This document shows positions 25,685 to 35,106 of a stretch of 64,000 bases of DNA, piece by piece. This DNA is from an uncultured Spartobacteria bacterium (lineage in GTDB: Bacteria; Verrucomicrobiota; Verrucomicrobiia; Chthoniobacterales; Chthoniobacteraceae). Each line of letters opens with the position of its first letter. The stretch's first letter is position 1. The DNA lies in assembly GCA_903919125.1 (NCBI GenBank), contig CAIXGS010000076.1, positions 353,119 through 417,118 on the forward strand, written 5' to 3'. Below the pieces are notes generated by a model. The model worked only from the letters and a program-made list of their open reading frames with translations. It did not search any database and was not told the origin of the DNA. A program made the position numbers and the translations under genes.

Positions 25685-27007
25685 ATGGACTCGAAACCAT
25701 CTCCCCATTCGACGCCTTTTGCAAAGCCTTCGCGCCGCGAATTTCTGTACGCAGGACTCGCAGGTGGCCTCGGGCTGACCATGGGCGACCTTCTGAAATT
25801 GCGTGCGGCAGAAGCTAAAGAGGACTCACCTCTGATCGCCAAGGCAGATTCTCTCATCCATATTTACCTTCCGGGTGGCTGTGCAGCCCAGGAAACTTGG
25901 GATCCCAAGCCATTGGCGCCAATGGAGTACCGTGGCCCACTCAGCACCGTGGACACCTCTATTCCCGGTATTAAGTTTTCTCAGTACATGAAGAACACGG
26001 CGAAGATCGCCGACCGTCTCACCGTAGTGCGTTCCATGACCCACGGGGAAGCCGCCCACGAACGCGGCACCCACAACATGTTCACAGGGTACCGCCCGTC
26101 GCCCGCCTTACAGTACCCATCGATCGGTTCAGTAGTGTCACACGAACTAGGCTCACGCAACCAGCTGCCTCCCTACGTTTGCGTGCCCAACGTCGCCAAC
26201 GAGTTCGCGGGCACTGGCTACTTGTCCACCGCCTTCGGCCCCTTCGCTCTGGGTAGCGAGCCTGCAGACGCCGCGTTCAAGGTACGCGATCTTTCGCTCC
26301 CAACGACGGTTTCTCCAGAGCGCTTCGAGCGTCGGCGTTCCATCTTGGACACGGTGGATTCCCATTTCCGCTATCTCGAACAATCTGACGCACTACGTTC
26401 AATGGACTCCTTCTACGAGGCAGCCTACGCAATGATCAGTTCGCCCAGCGCCCGTGAAGCGTTTAATTTGGCCTCTGAACCCGCCGCCCTCAAGGACTCC
26501 TACGGCCGGAATGTCGCCGGTCAGCGTCTGCTCATGGCGCGTCGTCTAGTGGAAGCTGGGGTGCGTACGGTTTCCGTAACTTTTGGCGGTTGGGATCACC
26601 ACACAAACATCGCTAGGGCGATGGAGACCAATGCTGTACCGTTTGACCAAGCATTCGCCGCCCTCATCACTGATTTGGAACAGCGCGGCATGCTGGAGCG
26701 CACGCTCGTCATGGTCAGCTCCGAGTTCGGACGCACGCCCAAGATCAACAAGGACGCTGGTCGCGATCACTGGCCGCGTGTTTTCTCTGTGGCCTTCGCA
26801 GGTGGCGGCTTCAAGAGGGGCCTCATTTACGGTTCCTCCGACGCCACTGGTGCTGAACCTGAGTCTAACCCGTTGTCAGTCGAAAACATGGCTGCGACGG
26901 TGTTCAACCAACTTGGGATTCGCCCCAACTCTTATCTCAACGCCCCAGGTGGACGGCCCGTGATGATCGTCAAGGACGGTCAAGTCATGAGCGACCTCAT
27001 CGCCTAA
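25685..27007 (+). CDS. Tat-exported DUF1501 protein
   Basis: 440-residue DUF1501 protein, a sulfatase/alkaline-phosphatase-like fold family very common in Planctomycetes and Verrucomicrobia. A Tat signal is evident: SRREFLYAGLAGGLG, arginines at 17-18. Conserved features include the YLPGGCAAQETWDPK segment, the SMTHGEAAHERGTHNMFTGY motif, GGWDHHTNI and SSEFGRTPKINKDAGRDHWP. Genes of this family usually pair with a DUF1549/DUF1553 cytochrome-like protein, as here at 30454. The block at 25.7-34.3 kb looks like one functional unit, but the reaction is not known. Confidence 0.9.
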   Translation: MDSKPSPHSTPFAKPSRREFLYAGLAGGLGLTMGDLLKLRAAEAKEDSPLIAKADSLIHIYLPGGCAAQETWDPKPLAPMEYRGPLSTVDTSIPGIKFSQYMKNTAKIADRLTVVRSMTHGEAAHERGTHNMFTGYRPSPALQYPSIGSVVSHELGSRNQLPPYVCVPNVANEFAGTGYLSTAFGPFALGSEPADAAFKVRDLSLPTTVSPERFERRRSILDTVDSHFRYLEQSDALRSMDSFYEAAYAMISSPSAREAFNLASEPAALKDSYGRNVAGQRLLMARRLVEAGVRTVSVTFGGWDHHTNIARAMETNAVPFDQAFAALITDLEQRGMLERTLVMVSSEFGRTPKINKDAGRDHWPRVFSVAFAGGGFKRGLIYGSSDATGAEPESNPLSVENMAATVFNQLGIRPNSYLNAPGGRPVMIVKDGQVMSDLIA

Positions 27008-27262
27008 GCGCGAGCCTGCTCTTAAAAGACGGAATCTGCGCGGGGGCACGGAGATTTGATGAGCACTTGGTTTACAGCCATTTGCCACTGATTCTTCCAG
27101 CCCCCTCGTCCCTCTTACAGTCTTGTTGCTCTCGGTCGACAATCCCGCGTAACACTTTCTTTATATACATTTGCCAGCAGGTTTCCCAATGAAGAACCGC
27201 TAGGGTTCCAGCAAGCATCTGAGTCACCAGATCACCCCAAAAAACCGTACCTAACGCACCTT

Positions 27263-30200
27263 ATGCAGGATCGTTCTCCCACCGAGCCCACCCTCCAACC
27301 TCTCCTTGCGCGGCCCTCTGTCTTGGCGGCAGCCATCGCGACAGTACTTGCAGGAAGTTTGCCATGCATGAACGTCCCCGCACGGGCTGGAACGCCTCGC
27401 GTGCAAACCGCTTTTCCTGCGGTAGCACAACGCGGCACTGAGCAAGACGTTGTTTTCACTGGCTCGGGACTCTTGGATGCGCGCACGGTCCTGTTCGATG
27501 CTCCGGGCTTCGAGGTCACCACGGTCAAAAAGGAGGCCAACCGCTTCACCGTCAAAATTCGAGTGCCAGCGGACGCCGACTTGGGAGAACACCATTGCCG
27601 TGTCGTGACAGGATCTGGCATCGCAGACTTGCGTATATTTTTGGTCACTCCATTTCCCGTGGTTCAGGAAAGCGATCCAAAGACACCGGCGCGCGTGGCC
27701 GCATTAGAAGCTGCCAAGCAACTAAGAGCTGCCAAAATAGAGGCTGCCCGAGTTGCAAAACTAGCGGCTGAAGCAAAGCCGGCAGCCCCTGCGGCAACAC
27801 CTGCCCCGGCAACACCAACCGCTCCAACTCCTGCGCCTGCCCCAAATCCCGCAGTTGCCCCGGCACCCACAGCGCAAGCACCTGTCGCAGCGACGCCCCC
27901 CCAAGCTCCGGTCGCACCTGCTCCCAAGCCAGTGGCCCCCGTTGTCCCGACTGCGCCGGCGGGTTCCGTTCCTCAACTCATCGAGTTGAACACCACTGTC
28001 TACGGACGCACTCAAGGCGAGGACGCCGACACCTACGCCGTGGAGCTTCAAAAAGGCCAGCGCCTTAGCGTCGAAGTCCTTGGACTTCAGCTCCAAACCC
28101 AGGCACCGTACGATCCTGAGGTGATCCTGCGCAACCCTGCTGGGGCGGTGGTTAAAAACGTCTCCGGAACGACTTTTGGCCGTGGTAATCCTGTTTTTTC
28201 GTTGGAGGCTCCCGAAGCCGGCATGTTTACAATCACCATCCGAGACTCCACTCGCGCGGGTGCCGGTGACTGTCAGTACGTCATGCACGTCGGAGACTTT
28301 GCCCGCCCTGTCGCCGCAATTCCCAGTGGAGGCGCTGCGGGAAAAGCCACCGCATTCACGTTGTTGGGCGACGCCAAAGGGCCAATCAAAGTGACGGCAA
28401 ACCCCGGCAACACACTGGACTCAATGGGCGGCATTTTTCCGCTGAACGAGGGAGTTGCCCCGACGCCCACTCCCATGAACGTTCGCGTTAGCAACCTCCC
28501 TAATGTGCTTGAAAGCGGTTCCCAAGTGGCGGCTCCCATCCAAGCTGTCGGGCCTGCGACCCCACTGCCCGCAGCCTTCAACGGAGTACTTTCAGAAAGC
28601 AAGGAGACCGATTACTTCCGCTTTTCTGCAAAAAAAGGTTCTATCTACGAATTCAACGTCCGAGGCCGCGTCGTGCGCTCCCCAATTGACAGCGTCATCG
28701 ACGTTTTCGACGCCAAAGGCACGCGCCTCGGCGGCAACGACGACAACGGTTCCCCTGACAGCTTCCTGCGCTGGACTGCCCCAGCGGACGCTGAGTTTAT
28801 CTTGGGCGTCCACGACCAATTGCAGCGCGGCGGACCGCTCTTCACCTACCGCGTTGAAATCACCCAAGCCACGCCGCGGGTGAAAATGTACCTGCCCGAG
28901 ATGGTGCTGAACAATAATCAGGATCGGCGCGCGATCGTCGTGCCTCGTGGGAATCGCTTCGCCACTTTGGTGCGAATCAAACGAGAAGACTTCGCAGGCG
29001 CAGTCGCCCTCGATGCTCTTAACTTGCCACCCAATGTGCAAGCCGACTCCGGTCCGCTGGACAAAACGGTGGACGCCATCCCTATGGTGTTTCGCGCGGA
29101 GGAAACCGCGCCGTTGACCGAGCGCTTTATTTCCATGACTGGCACCGCGCTGGATCTTGGAGAGGCACCGGCACCGTCGTTCCAGATTGAGCATCTCGTC
29201 AACATTTGCGAAAACGGGAACCAAAAGCCGTACTACACCTTCAAAGAGACCGCCTTCGCCATGGCGGTCACCGACGCGATTCCCGCGCAAATTGATGTCG
29301 TCGCTCCGAGTGCGGCGGCTCTGCGCGGAGGTACGTTCCCGCTGAAAATCCGAGTCACCCGGAAGCCAGAATTCAAAGGTCCATTGGAGCTATCCCTGCT
29401 TTTTGCCCCTCCCGGAGTGGCAACAGGAGGTTCAGTTAAAATTCCGGCAGAAGCCAACGAAGGAACATTCAACCTGAGCGTCAATGCGGAAGCGCCCCTC
29501 AAGAAATGGAAGCTTTGTGTCACGGCAAATGCTGATTTCGGCAAGGGCGTCACTTGGTTTAGCTCCGACTTATTTGATTTTGAAGTAGCCGAAGCGCCCT
29601 TCTCAGGCACGCTGGTGCGCACCTCAATTCCCCAAGGTGGGACGGGTCAGATTAAATTAAAGTTAGAACAGAAGTCGGAGTTTGAAGGAAAAGCCCATGT
29701 TGAGCTTCTTGGACTCCCCAACGGCGTTTCCGCCCAACCTCAGGAGATTGACTCCCAGTCCAAGGAGGTTTTTTTCGCCATCACGGCTAAGCCAGACGCC
29801 GCTCTTGGCATTCAAAAGCAGGTGACCGCACAGTTCACCATTGTGAAAAACGGACAACAACTCACCGCAAATTGCGCCACCGGTGGCTTAATTCGTGTTG
29901 ACCGTGCGGATCCCGCCGCAGCAGCTCCAGTGGCCGCCGCGCCAAAACCGCAAACGCCAGCGACTCCTGCCGTTGCTGCGCCCACACCCGCACCAACTGT
30001 TGCCGCTCCTGCGCCTCCCGCGCCAGTGGCCGCTGCATCCAAGCCGCAAACGCCAGCGACTCCTGCCGTTGCTGCGCCCACACCCGCACCAACTGTTGCC
30101 GCTCCTGCGCCCGCCGCTCCTATGGCCGCTGCGTCCAAACCGCAAACGCCAGCGACTCCAGCCGTTGCTGCGCCCACACCCGCACCAACCGTTGCCGCTC

Positions 30201-30457
30201 CTGCGGCCCCCGCGCCAGTGGCCGCTGCGTCCAAGCCGCAAACGCCAGCGACTCCTGCCGTTGCTGCGCCCGCGCCAACCGTTGCCGCTCCCGCGCCCGC
30301 CGCTCAGACTGCTCCGGCTTCAGTCCCAAAACCAGCAGTGTCCGCAGCCCCCGAGCCCGCTAAAGCCCAGCCGACTAACGCCCCAACAGCCCCAGCTCCC
30401 CCTGTAACCGCCCCTTCGACTCCGGCCCAAGCTACCTCAGCCCCCGTTGCAAAATGA
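27263..30457 (+). CDS. large exported PPC-domain protein with Ala/Pro-rich linkers and C-terminal repeats
   Basis: 1064 residues. Signal peptide near residues 15-43, then an IPT/TIG-like beta domain (about 44-130), a helical then Ala/Pro-rich linker (about 145-235), and PPC-type (bacterial pre-peptidase C-terminal) domains at about 240-350 and 430-535 recognised by DADTYAVELQKGQRLSVEV and ETDYFRFSAKKGSIYEFNVRG-like patterns (first 14-15 residues of each). Further beta domains run to about 885. The last 175 residues are Ala/Pro/Thr-rich with four 32-residue repeats. It overlaps the next gene by four bases (ATGA). Such proteins accompany DUF1549/DUF1553 and DUF1501 in Verrucomicrobia; role probably binding or scaffold on the cell surface. 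Confidence 0.8.
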   Translation: MQDRSPTEPTLQPLLARPSVLAAAIATVLAGSLPCMNVPARAGTPRVQTAFPAVAQRGTEQDVVFTGSGLLDARTVLFDAPGFEVTTVKKEANRFTVKIRVPADADLGEHHCRVVTGSGIADLRIFLVTPFPVVQESDPKTPARVAALEAAKQLRAAKIEAARVAKLAAEAKPAAPAATPAPATPTAPTPAPAPNPAVAPAPTAQAPVAATPPQAPVAPAPKPVAPVVPTAPAGSVPQLIELNTTVYGRTQGEDADTYAVELQKGQRLSVEVLGLQLQTQAPYDPEVILRNPAGAVVKNVSGTTFGRGNPVFSLEAPEAGMFTITIRDSTRAGAGDCQYVMHVGDFARPVAAIPSGGAAGKATAFTLLGDAKGPIKVTANPGNTLDSMGGIFPLNEGVAPTPTPMNVRVSNLPNVLESGSQVAAPIQAVGPATPLPAAFNGVLSESKETDYFRFSAKKGSIYEFNVRGRVVRSPIDSVIDVFDAKGTRLGGNDDNGSPDSFLRWTAPADAEFILGVHDQLQRGGPLFTYRVEITQATPRVKMYLPEMVLNNNQDRRAIVVPRGNRFATLVRIKREDFAGAVALDALNLPPNVQADSGPLDKTVDAIPMVFRAEETAPLTERFISMTGTALDLGEAPAPSFQIEHLVNICENGNQKPYYTFKETAFAMAVTDAIPAQIDVVAPSAAALRGGTFPLKIRVTRKPEFKGPLELSLLFAPPGVATGGSVKIPAEANEGTFNLSVNAEAPLKKWKLCVTANADFGKGVTWFSSDLFDFEVAEAPFSGTLVRTSIPQGGTGQIKLKLEQKSEFEGKAHVELLGLPNGVSAQPQEIDSQSKEVFFAITAKPDAALGIQKQVTAQFTIVKNGQQLTANCATGGLIRVDRADPAAAAPVAAAPKPQTPATPAVAAPTPAPTVAAPAPPAPVAAASKPQTPATPAVAAPTPAPTVAAPAPAAPMAAASKPQTPATPAVAAPTPAPTVAAPAAPAPVAAASKPQTPATPAVAAPAPTVAAPAPAAQTAPASVPKPAVSAAPEPAKAQPTNAPTAPAPPVTAPSTPAQATSAPVAK
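29927..30304 (+). repeat. four tandem 96-bp repeats coding Ala/Pro-rich 32-mers
   Basis: Copies begin at 29927, 30023, 30119 and 30215, each exactly 96 bases apart. Each encodes a 32-residue unit such as VAAASKPQTPATPAVAAP followed by TPAPTVAAPAP. Copies differ at few positions; the last is six bases shorter. The high DNA identity, including third positions, implies recent expansion and probable length variation between strains. Confidence 0.9.
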
Positions 30458-32868
30458 ACTCTTCCGCTAAACTGCTCCGCTATGCCGGCTTATTCTTAGC
30501 CCTTCCCTTTCTCTCTCATGCCGCACCTGTGCTGGATGTTTTTCCTCCAGACGCGCACCTTTACCACAAATTAGATAGCCAGTTATTTGCGGTGCGGGTG
30601 ATTCAGGACAATGGAATCCATCTGGACGTCACCAACGAGGCAAAGCTGACCGTTGAAGATCCCTCAAAAGCGTCCCTCGACAAAAATCTCCTACTGCCAA
30701 AAACCGCAGGCTCCACGAAGCTCAAAGTGGAATGGAAAGGTCTCACCGCCTCCATTCCAGTGACAGTAGAAAAGCCAGACGTGGAACCACCCGTTTCCTT
30801 CCGGCTCGACGTGATGCCTGTCTTCATGAAGGCCGAATGTAACCGTTGCCATGGTGCCGCCCGAGGCCAAGACGGCTTCAAACTTTCATTGTGGGGATTT
30901 GATCCTGATACAGATTATTTCCGAATCACCCGCGAACAGCCCGGTCGCCGCGTCAACCTTGCCGTTCCAGAAGAGTCTCTTCTTCTAACCAAGTCCGATG
31001 GGGAAGCTGCCCACACCGGGGGTAAACGCTTCGAAAAAAACAGCCCCATGTATCAAACGATGCTGCGCTGGCTCAAGGCTGGGGCACTCGAGGATCCCAA
31101 GGACTTAGCGCAGCTCACAGGGGTGGATCTAATGCCCGGCTCACTAGTGATGGAAGGCCCCGGACAATCTTTCCGACTCAACGTTCGCGCCAAATACTCC
31201 GACGGCACCACCAGAGACGTCACCACTACCGCGCTCTTCCTATCCAATAACGAGGGAACCGCAAAGGTGGCTCCCGATGGCACCCTGACCACCGGTCTCC
31301 GCGGAGAAGCCTTTGTCATGGCGCGCTTCGGTGCGTTCACCGTTGGCACACAGGTCATCGTGCTACCGAAGGACGTTAAGTATCAATGGCCTAACACTAA
31401 AGAGAACAACGAAATCGACAAACTGGTCAACGCGAAGCTCAAAAACTTGCGCATGACGCCAAGCCCAACTTGCGACGATCTCACTTTTCTGCGTCGCGTC
31501 TTCATCGACATTACAGGCACCCTTCCCCCTCTAGATCGCGTCACCGCCTTTGGTAAAGATACGGATCCTGAAAAGCGCGTGAAGCTGATCGACGAACTTC
31601 TCAAACGGCCAGAGTTCATTGATTTGTGGACCTTAAAATGGGCCGATTTACTCCAGATACGAACCATCAATAATGTCGCTTACAATAAGAACATTCAGAT
31701 GTATCACAACTGGTTGCGCGACGAAATGCAGGCTGGTGTCCCCCTAAACCAACTAGCCGCCAAACTATTGACGGCCTCCGGTTCTAATTTAGAAAATCCG
31801 GCTGCCACTTTCTACTCTCTGGAAGTGGATCCCATCCGCGTCACCGAAGATGCCGCTCAAGCGATGCTCGGGATTCGCATTCAATGCGCGCAATGCCACA
31901 ACCATCCGTTTGACCGCTGGTCCATGAGTGACTATCGCGGACTGATGGCGTTTTTCACACAGGTTGGGAGAAAGGCCGGCGAAGATCCTCGTGAAAAAAT
32001 CATCTACAACTCCGGTGGCGGCGAAGCGCTCCATCCCGTCGGGAACAAGCCTGTTCCGCCAAAATTTCCCGGTGGAGCAGAGCCTGACGTCAAAGGCAAA
32101 GACCGCCGAGAAGTGCTCGCCCAGTGGCTGGCTGACCCTCAGAATCCTTGGTTCGCAAAACACATGGCTAATCTCGTTTGGGCTCATTTGACCGGCGTTG
32201 GAATCGTCAATCCCGTGGATGACATCCGGATTTCCAACCCACCGTCCAATCCTCAGCTCTTAGAGTATCTCGCCAAGCGCATGGTTGAAGTCAATTTCGA
32301 CATCCGCAAGCTGGCCAGAGAAATTTGCCTCTCGGAAACCTACCAGCGCTCGACCCGGGCCAACGAAACCAATGAACTGGATTCTCGGAATTACTCCAAA
32401 GGCACCATCCGCCGTATGCGCGCTGAAGTCTTGCTGGACGCCATCGCTGATGCCTCGGGCAACTCCGCCAAACATACCGGGCTACCACAAGGTATCCGGG
32501 CCGTTGAAGTCGCCGACGCCAATAAGACCAATTACTTCCTCACAACCTTCGGCCGCTCCACTCGCATCAATGTTTGCGCACGGGATGAATGCAATCCGAC
32601 CCTCTCCCAAGCCCTTCATTTACTCACTGGCACCACCGTAGAGTCCAACATCACAGGCGGAAACTTGGTTTCGAAAGAAATCGCCGCCGGCAAGACGCCA
32701 ACCGACATTATGACCGAGCTTTACTTGCGAGTCATCTCACGTCCACCGACTGAGGAGGAGTCTGCCTCGCTCCAAGCCCTTTTTAGTGATAAAGAGCAAA
32801 CGAAGGCGACACTGGAAGACATTCAGTGGGCGCTTCTGAACTCTAAAGAGTTCATTTTTAATCATTAG
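30454..32868 (+). CDS. exported DUF1549/DUF1553 protein with cytochrome-type CxxCH motifs
   Basis: 804 residues with signal peptide (ending LSHAAP). N-terminal Ig-like region, a CNRCH motif at residues 129-133 in a PSCyt1-like part, a second Ig-like (BIG2-type) domain at about 230-310, then DUF1549 (ITGTLPPLDRV, about 370) and the CAQCHNHPFDRW motif at 478-482, and DUF1553 at the C-terminus (RAEVLLDAIADASG ... ALHLLTGTTVE). The two CxxCH motifs suggest c-type heme, so an electron-transfer or oxidoreductase role outside the inner membrane is likely. Its start overlaps the stop of the PPC gene, and a cytochrome-WD40 gene follows after 15 bases: one operon. Confidence 0.88.
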   Translation: MNSSAKLLRYAGLFLALPFLSHAAPVLDVFPPDAHLYHKLDSQLFAVRVIQDNGIHLDVTNEAKLTVEDPSKASLDKNLLLPKTAGSTKLKVEWKGLTASIPVTVEKPDVEPPVSFRLDVMPVFMKAECNRCHGAARGQDGFKLSLWGFDPDTDYFRITREQPGRRVNLAVPEESLLLTKSDGEAAHTGGKRFEKNSPMYQTMLRWLKAGALEDPKDLAQLTGVDLMPGSLVMEGPGQSFRLNVRAKYSDGTTRDVTTTALFLSNNEGTAKVAPDGTLTTGLRGEAFVMARFGAFTVGTQVIVLPKDVKYQWPNTKENNEIDKLVNAKLKNLRMTPSPTCDDLTFLRRVFIDITGTLPPLDRVTAFGKDTDPEKRVKLIDELLKRPEFIDLWTLKWADLLQIRTINNVAYNKNIQMYHNWLRDEMQAGVPLNQLAAKLLTASGSNLENPAATFYSLEVDPIRVTEDAAQAMLGIRIQCAQCHNHPFDRWSMSDYRGLMAFFTQVGRKAGEDPREKIIYNSGGGEALHPVGNKPVPPKFPGGAEPDVKGKDRREVLAQWLADPQNPWFAKHMANLVWAHLTGVGIVNPVDDIRISNPPSNPQLLEYLAKRMVEVNFDIRKLAREICLSETYQRSTRANETNELDSRNYSKGTIRRMRAEVLLDAIADASGNSAKHTGLPQGIRAVEVADANKTNYFLTTFGRSTRINVCARDECNPTLSQALHLLTGTTVESNITGGNLVSKEIAAGKTPTDIMTELYLRVISRPPTEEESASLQALFSDKEQTKATLEDIQWALLNSKEFIFNH

Positions 32869-32883
32869 CCGCAAAACATACAC

Positions 32884-34254
32884 ATGCGCACCCCGCTTGT
32901 ACTCCTTGGGACCGCCGCTTTCGCACTTCAGGCCGCCGCCGCCGTCCCAGAAAAAGTGACCTTCGAGGATCACGTGCTGCCGATCCTCCAAAATGCGTGC
33001 AACAACTGCCATAATCCTGACAAAAAGAAGGCGGGACTTGACCTTACCACCTATGGAGGAGCGCTCCTAGGCTCCGATGGCGGTAAAGTCGTTCTGCCAG
33101 GAGATGCCGCAGCGAGCCTCCTATTAAAATGCGTTAAGGGTACCGAAGAGCCCGTCATGCCGCCAAAAGGTGACCGCCTCAACGCTAACGATATTGCTAT
33201 TCTCGAACGTTGGATCGCGACGCGCGCGCTGGAATCCCTGAATAGCAAGGGTGCACCCGTCGCAAACAATGTCGCGGCGGCTGCCGTCAGTTTGACCCGC
33301 CCTTCGGGCCCGCCACCGATGCCTGGAAAACTTCCGACAGGCCCCGTTGTTGATACGCCCCACTCCAACGCATTGATCGCCCTAGCGGCCAGTCCGTGGT
33401 CACCACTTATGGCCGTCGGCGGTCAGAAACAGGTGCTACTTTACCATGCAGACACGCTTGAACTCCTCGGCGTACTTCCCTTCCCCGAGGGGCTTCCTAC
33501 CATCCTTCGCTTTTCGCGAAATGGGGAACTCCTGCTAGCAGGAGGAGGCGTGGGAGCCAAATCCGGCAAGGTCGCCCTTTGGAAAATCACCAACGGCGAG
33601 CGCATTGCAACCTTGGGTAATGAGGTGGATCAGGTACTCGCCGCTGATCTGAGTCCCGACCAAACCACCGTGATCTTGGGTGGCCCAAACCGCCTGCTTA
33701 AATTTTTCAGCACAACCGACGGCAAGCTGATTCGTACCATCAAAAAACACACAGACTGGGTCACCGCTCTCGCCTATTCTGCAGACGGTGCCTACGTCGC
33801 CAGCGCAGACCGCGCAGGCGGAATCACAGTCTGGGAAAGTGCCACTGGTGCGGAAGCCCTTACTCTGCCGGGGCATAAGACCGCGGTCAACGCGCTGGCC
33901 TTCCTTCCCGGATTACTTGTCTCAGCAGGCCAAGACGGAACAGTCGTTCTATGGGACATCGCTGAAGGTAAGGAACGCAAGAAATGGGCCGCGCACGTCG
34001 GTGGCTGTGAATTCGTAGATTTTACAGCCGACGGCCGCATAGTGACTTGTGGGCGGGATAAGGTGGCCAAAGTCTGGGACCAAACCGGCAAGGCACTGCT
34101 GACCACCCAACCGCTCACGGAAATCGCTCTGCGCGCCGTCCTTTCTGGCGACACTGTCATGGCTGGAGACTGGAACGGCAAAGTGCAGGCATTTTTACTA
34201 GCCGATGGAGGCAAACCCTTTGGCGAAGTCAGAGTCGCACCAGCGGCCAAGTAG
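32884..34254 (+). CDS. exported c-type cytochrome (PSCyt1-like) fused to WD40 repeats
   Basis: 456 residues. Signal peptide (about 1-20), then a planctomycete-type cytochrome c domain with CNNCH at residues 39-43, the GLDLTTYGGALLGSDGGKVV and PPKGDRL segments typical of PSCyt1, then a seven-bladed WD40 propeller at about 155-445 (repeats such as HTDWVTALAYSADGAYVASAD, cut here as HTDWVTALAYSADG; GHKTAVNALAF; WDIAEGKERKKW). Last gene of the PPC / DUF1549 / cytochrome-WD40 operon. The propeller likely gives protein contacts while the heme domain carries electrons. Substrate and partners unknown. Confidence 0.88.
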   Translation: MRTPLVLLGTAAFALQAAAAVPEKVTFEDHVLPILQNACNNCHNPDKKKAGLDLTTYGGALLGSDGGKVVLPGDAAASLLLKCVKGTEEPVMPPKGDRLNANDIAILERWIATRALESLNSKGAPVANNVAAAAVSLTRPSGPPPMPGKLPTGPVVDTPHSNALIALAASPWSPLMAVGGQKQVLLYHADTLELLGVLPFPEGLPTILRFSRNGELLLAGGGVGAKSGKVALWKITNGERIATLGNEVDQVLAADLSPDQTTVILGGPNRLLKFFSTTDGKLIRTIKKHTDWVTALAYSADGAYVASADRAGGITVWESATGAEALTLPGHKTAVNALAFLPGLLVSAGQDGTVVLWDIAEGKERKKWAAHVGGCEFVDFTADGRIVTCGRDKVAKVWDQTGKALLTTQPLTEIALRAVLSGDTVMAGDWNGKVQAFLLADGGKPFGEVRVAPAAK

Positions 34255-34287
34255 CACGCTATGAAGCAAAGTTTCGCTGCTCCCGTT

Positions 34288-35106
34288 TCAAACGCTTGTT
34301 AAAAGCACCTCGGTCAACTCAGGAGGACTGCCAAAGCGAATAGGCAATCCCGTCGTCCCAAGGCCTCGACTGGTGTGGAGAAACATTTTCCCCACCTGAT
34401 ACGACCCAAAGGGATACTTTCTAGCCCCAAGCGGCAGCGAAGCCCACTCCATCCCAGGCAAGCGCACCTGTCCCCCGTGACTGTGTCCTGAAAGTTGTAA
34501 AGCCACACGCCCGTCCTGCGCTACCACATCAGCCACATCTGGCTCATGGGCCAAAAGCACGCTCGGCACCCCAGCACGGCTGCCAGCCAACGCCTCACTC
34601 AAGTCGAACTGCCCGGACAACGAGTCCGTCCCAGCAAAGTGCACCTCTGTCCCTCCAATAGGCAGCAACAACCCACGATTTCGCAGCACGGTGATCCCTT
34701 CGCGTTGAAGCGATGCAGCCACGTAACCCGCCCCTTTGCGGTAATCGTGATTACCAAGAACCGCCAGCACATCCACTTGCGGCCGTAAAGTGCCAAGCAA
34801 AGGAGCGAGGTCCTCAATCGCCGAGAGAGTCGCATCGACAAAATCTCCCAAAAGCACCACCACATCCGGCTGCAAAGCGTTTGCCGCATTCACCGCCTTT
34901 TTTAGAAAAGCTAATTGCGTAAAGGGTTGGAGATGAAAATCCGTAAGCGCCACAATTCGCAACCCCTCCAATCCCGAAGGTAGCCCTGCTATCGGCACCA
35001 CAATCCGCTCATGCCTAAGCTGTTGGGGCTCGATGAAAGCGGAATACCCACCCTCCCCAAACAACGCCACTAGAGAAGTACCCAAAAATGTGCGCCTCGA
35101 AATCAT
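34288..35106 (-). CDS. Tat-exported metallophosphoesterase (YkuE/LpxG-like)
   Basis: 272-residue calcineurin-like phosphoesterase. The N-terminus MISRRTFLGTSLVALFG is a twin-arginine signal (Arg4-Arg5). Dimetal ligands are visible: DFH in ALTDFHLQ, GDFVD, GNHDY, the His in LLAHEPD and GHSHGGQ. The YkuE-type subgroup includes UDP-2,3-diacylglucosamine pyrophosphatases (LpxG) and cyclic nucleotide or phospholipid phosphatases. No lipid A genes are adjacent, so I leave the substrate open. It converges with the cytochrome-WD40 gene, 33 bases apart. Confidence 0.88.
   Translation of the reverse strand: MISRRTFLGTSLVALFGEGGYSAFIEPQQLRHERIVVPIAGLPSGLEGLRIVALTDFHLQPFTQLAFLKKAVNAANALQPDVVVLLGDFVDATLSAIEDLAPLLGTLRPQVDVLAVLGNHDYRKGAGYVAASLQREGITVLRNRGLLLPIGGTEVHFAGTDSLSGQFDLSEALAGSRAGVPSVLLAHEPDVADVVAQDGRVALQLSGHSHGGQVRLPGMEWASLPLGARKYPFGSYQVGKMFLHTSRGLGTTGLPIRFGSPPELTEVLLTSV

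Noticed and set aside
28592..30241. Long minus-strand open frames opposite the PPC protein gene, including Gly/Ala/Arg-rich ones over the repeat array
   Set aside because: They are complementary-strand shadows of a high-GC, repeat-rich coding sequence, with low-complexity products and no family signal.
29927..30304. Possible CRISPR array from regularly spaced repeats
   Set aside because: The repeats are joined directly, lack spacers and lie in frame within a coding sequence.
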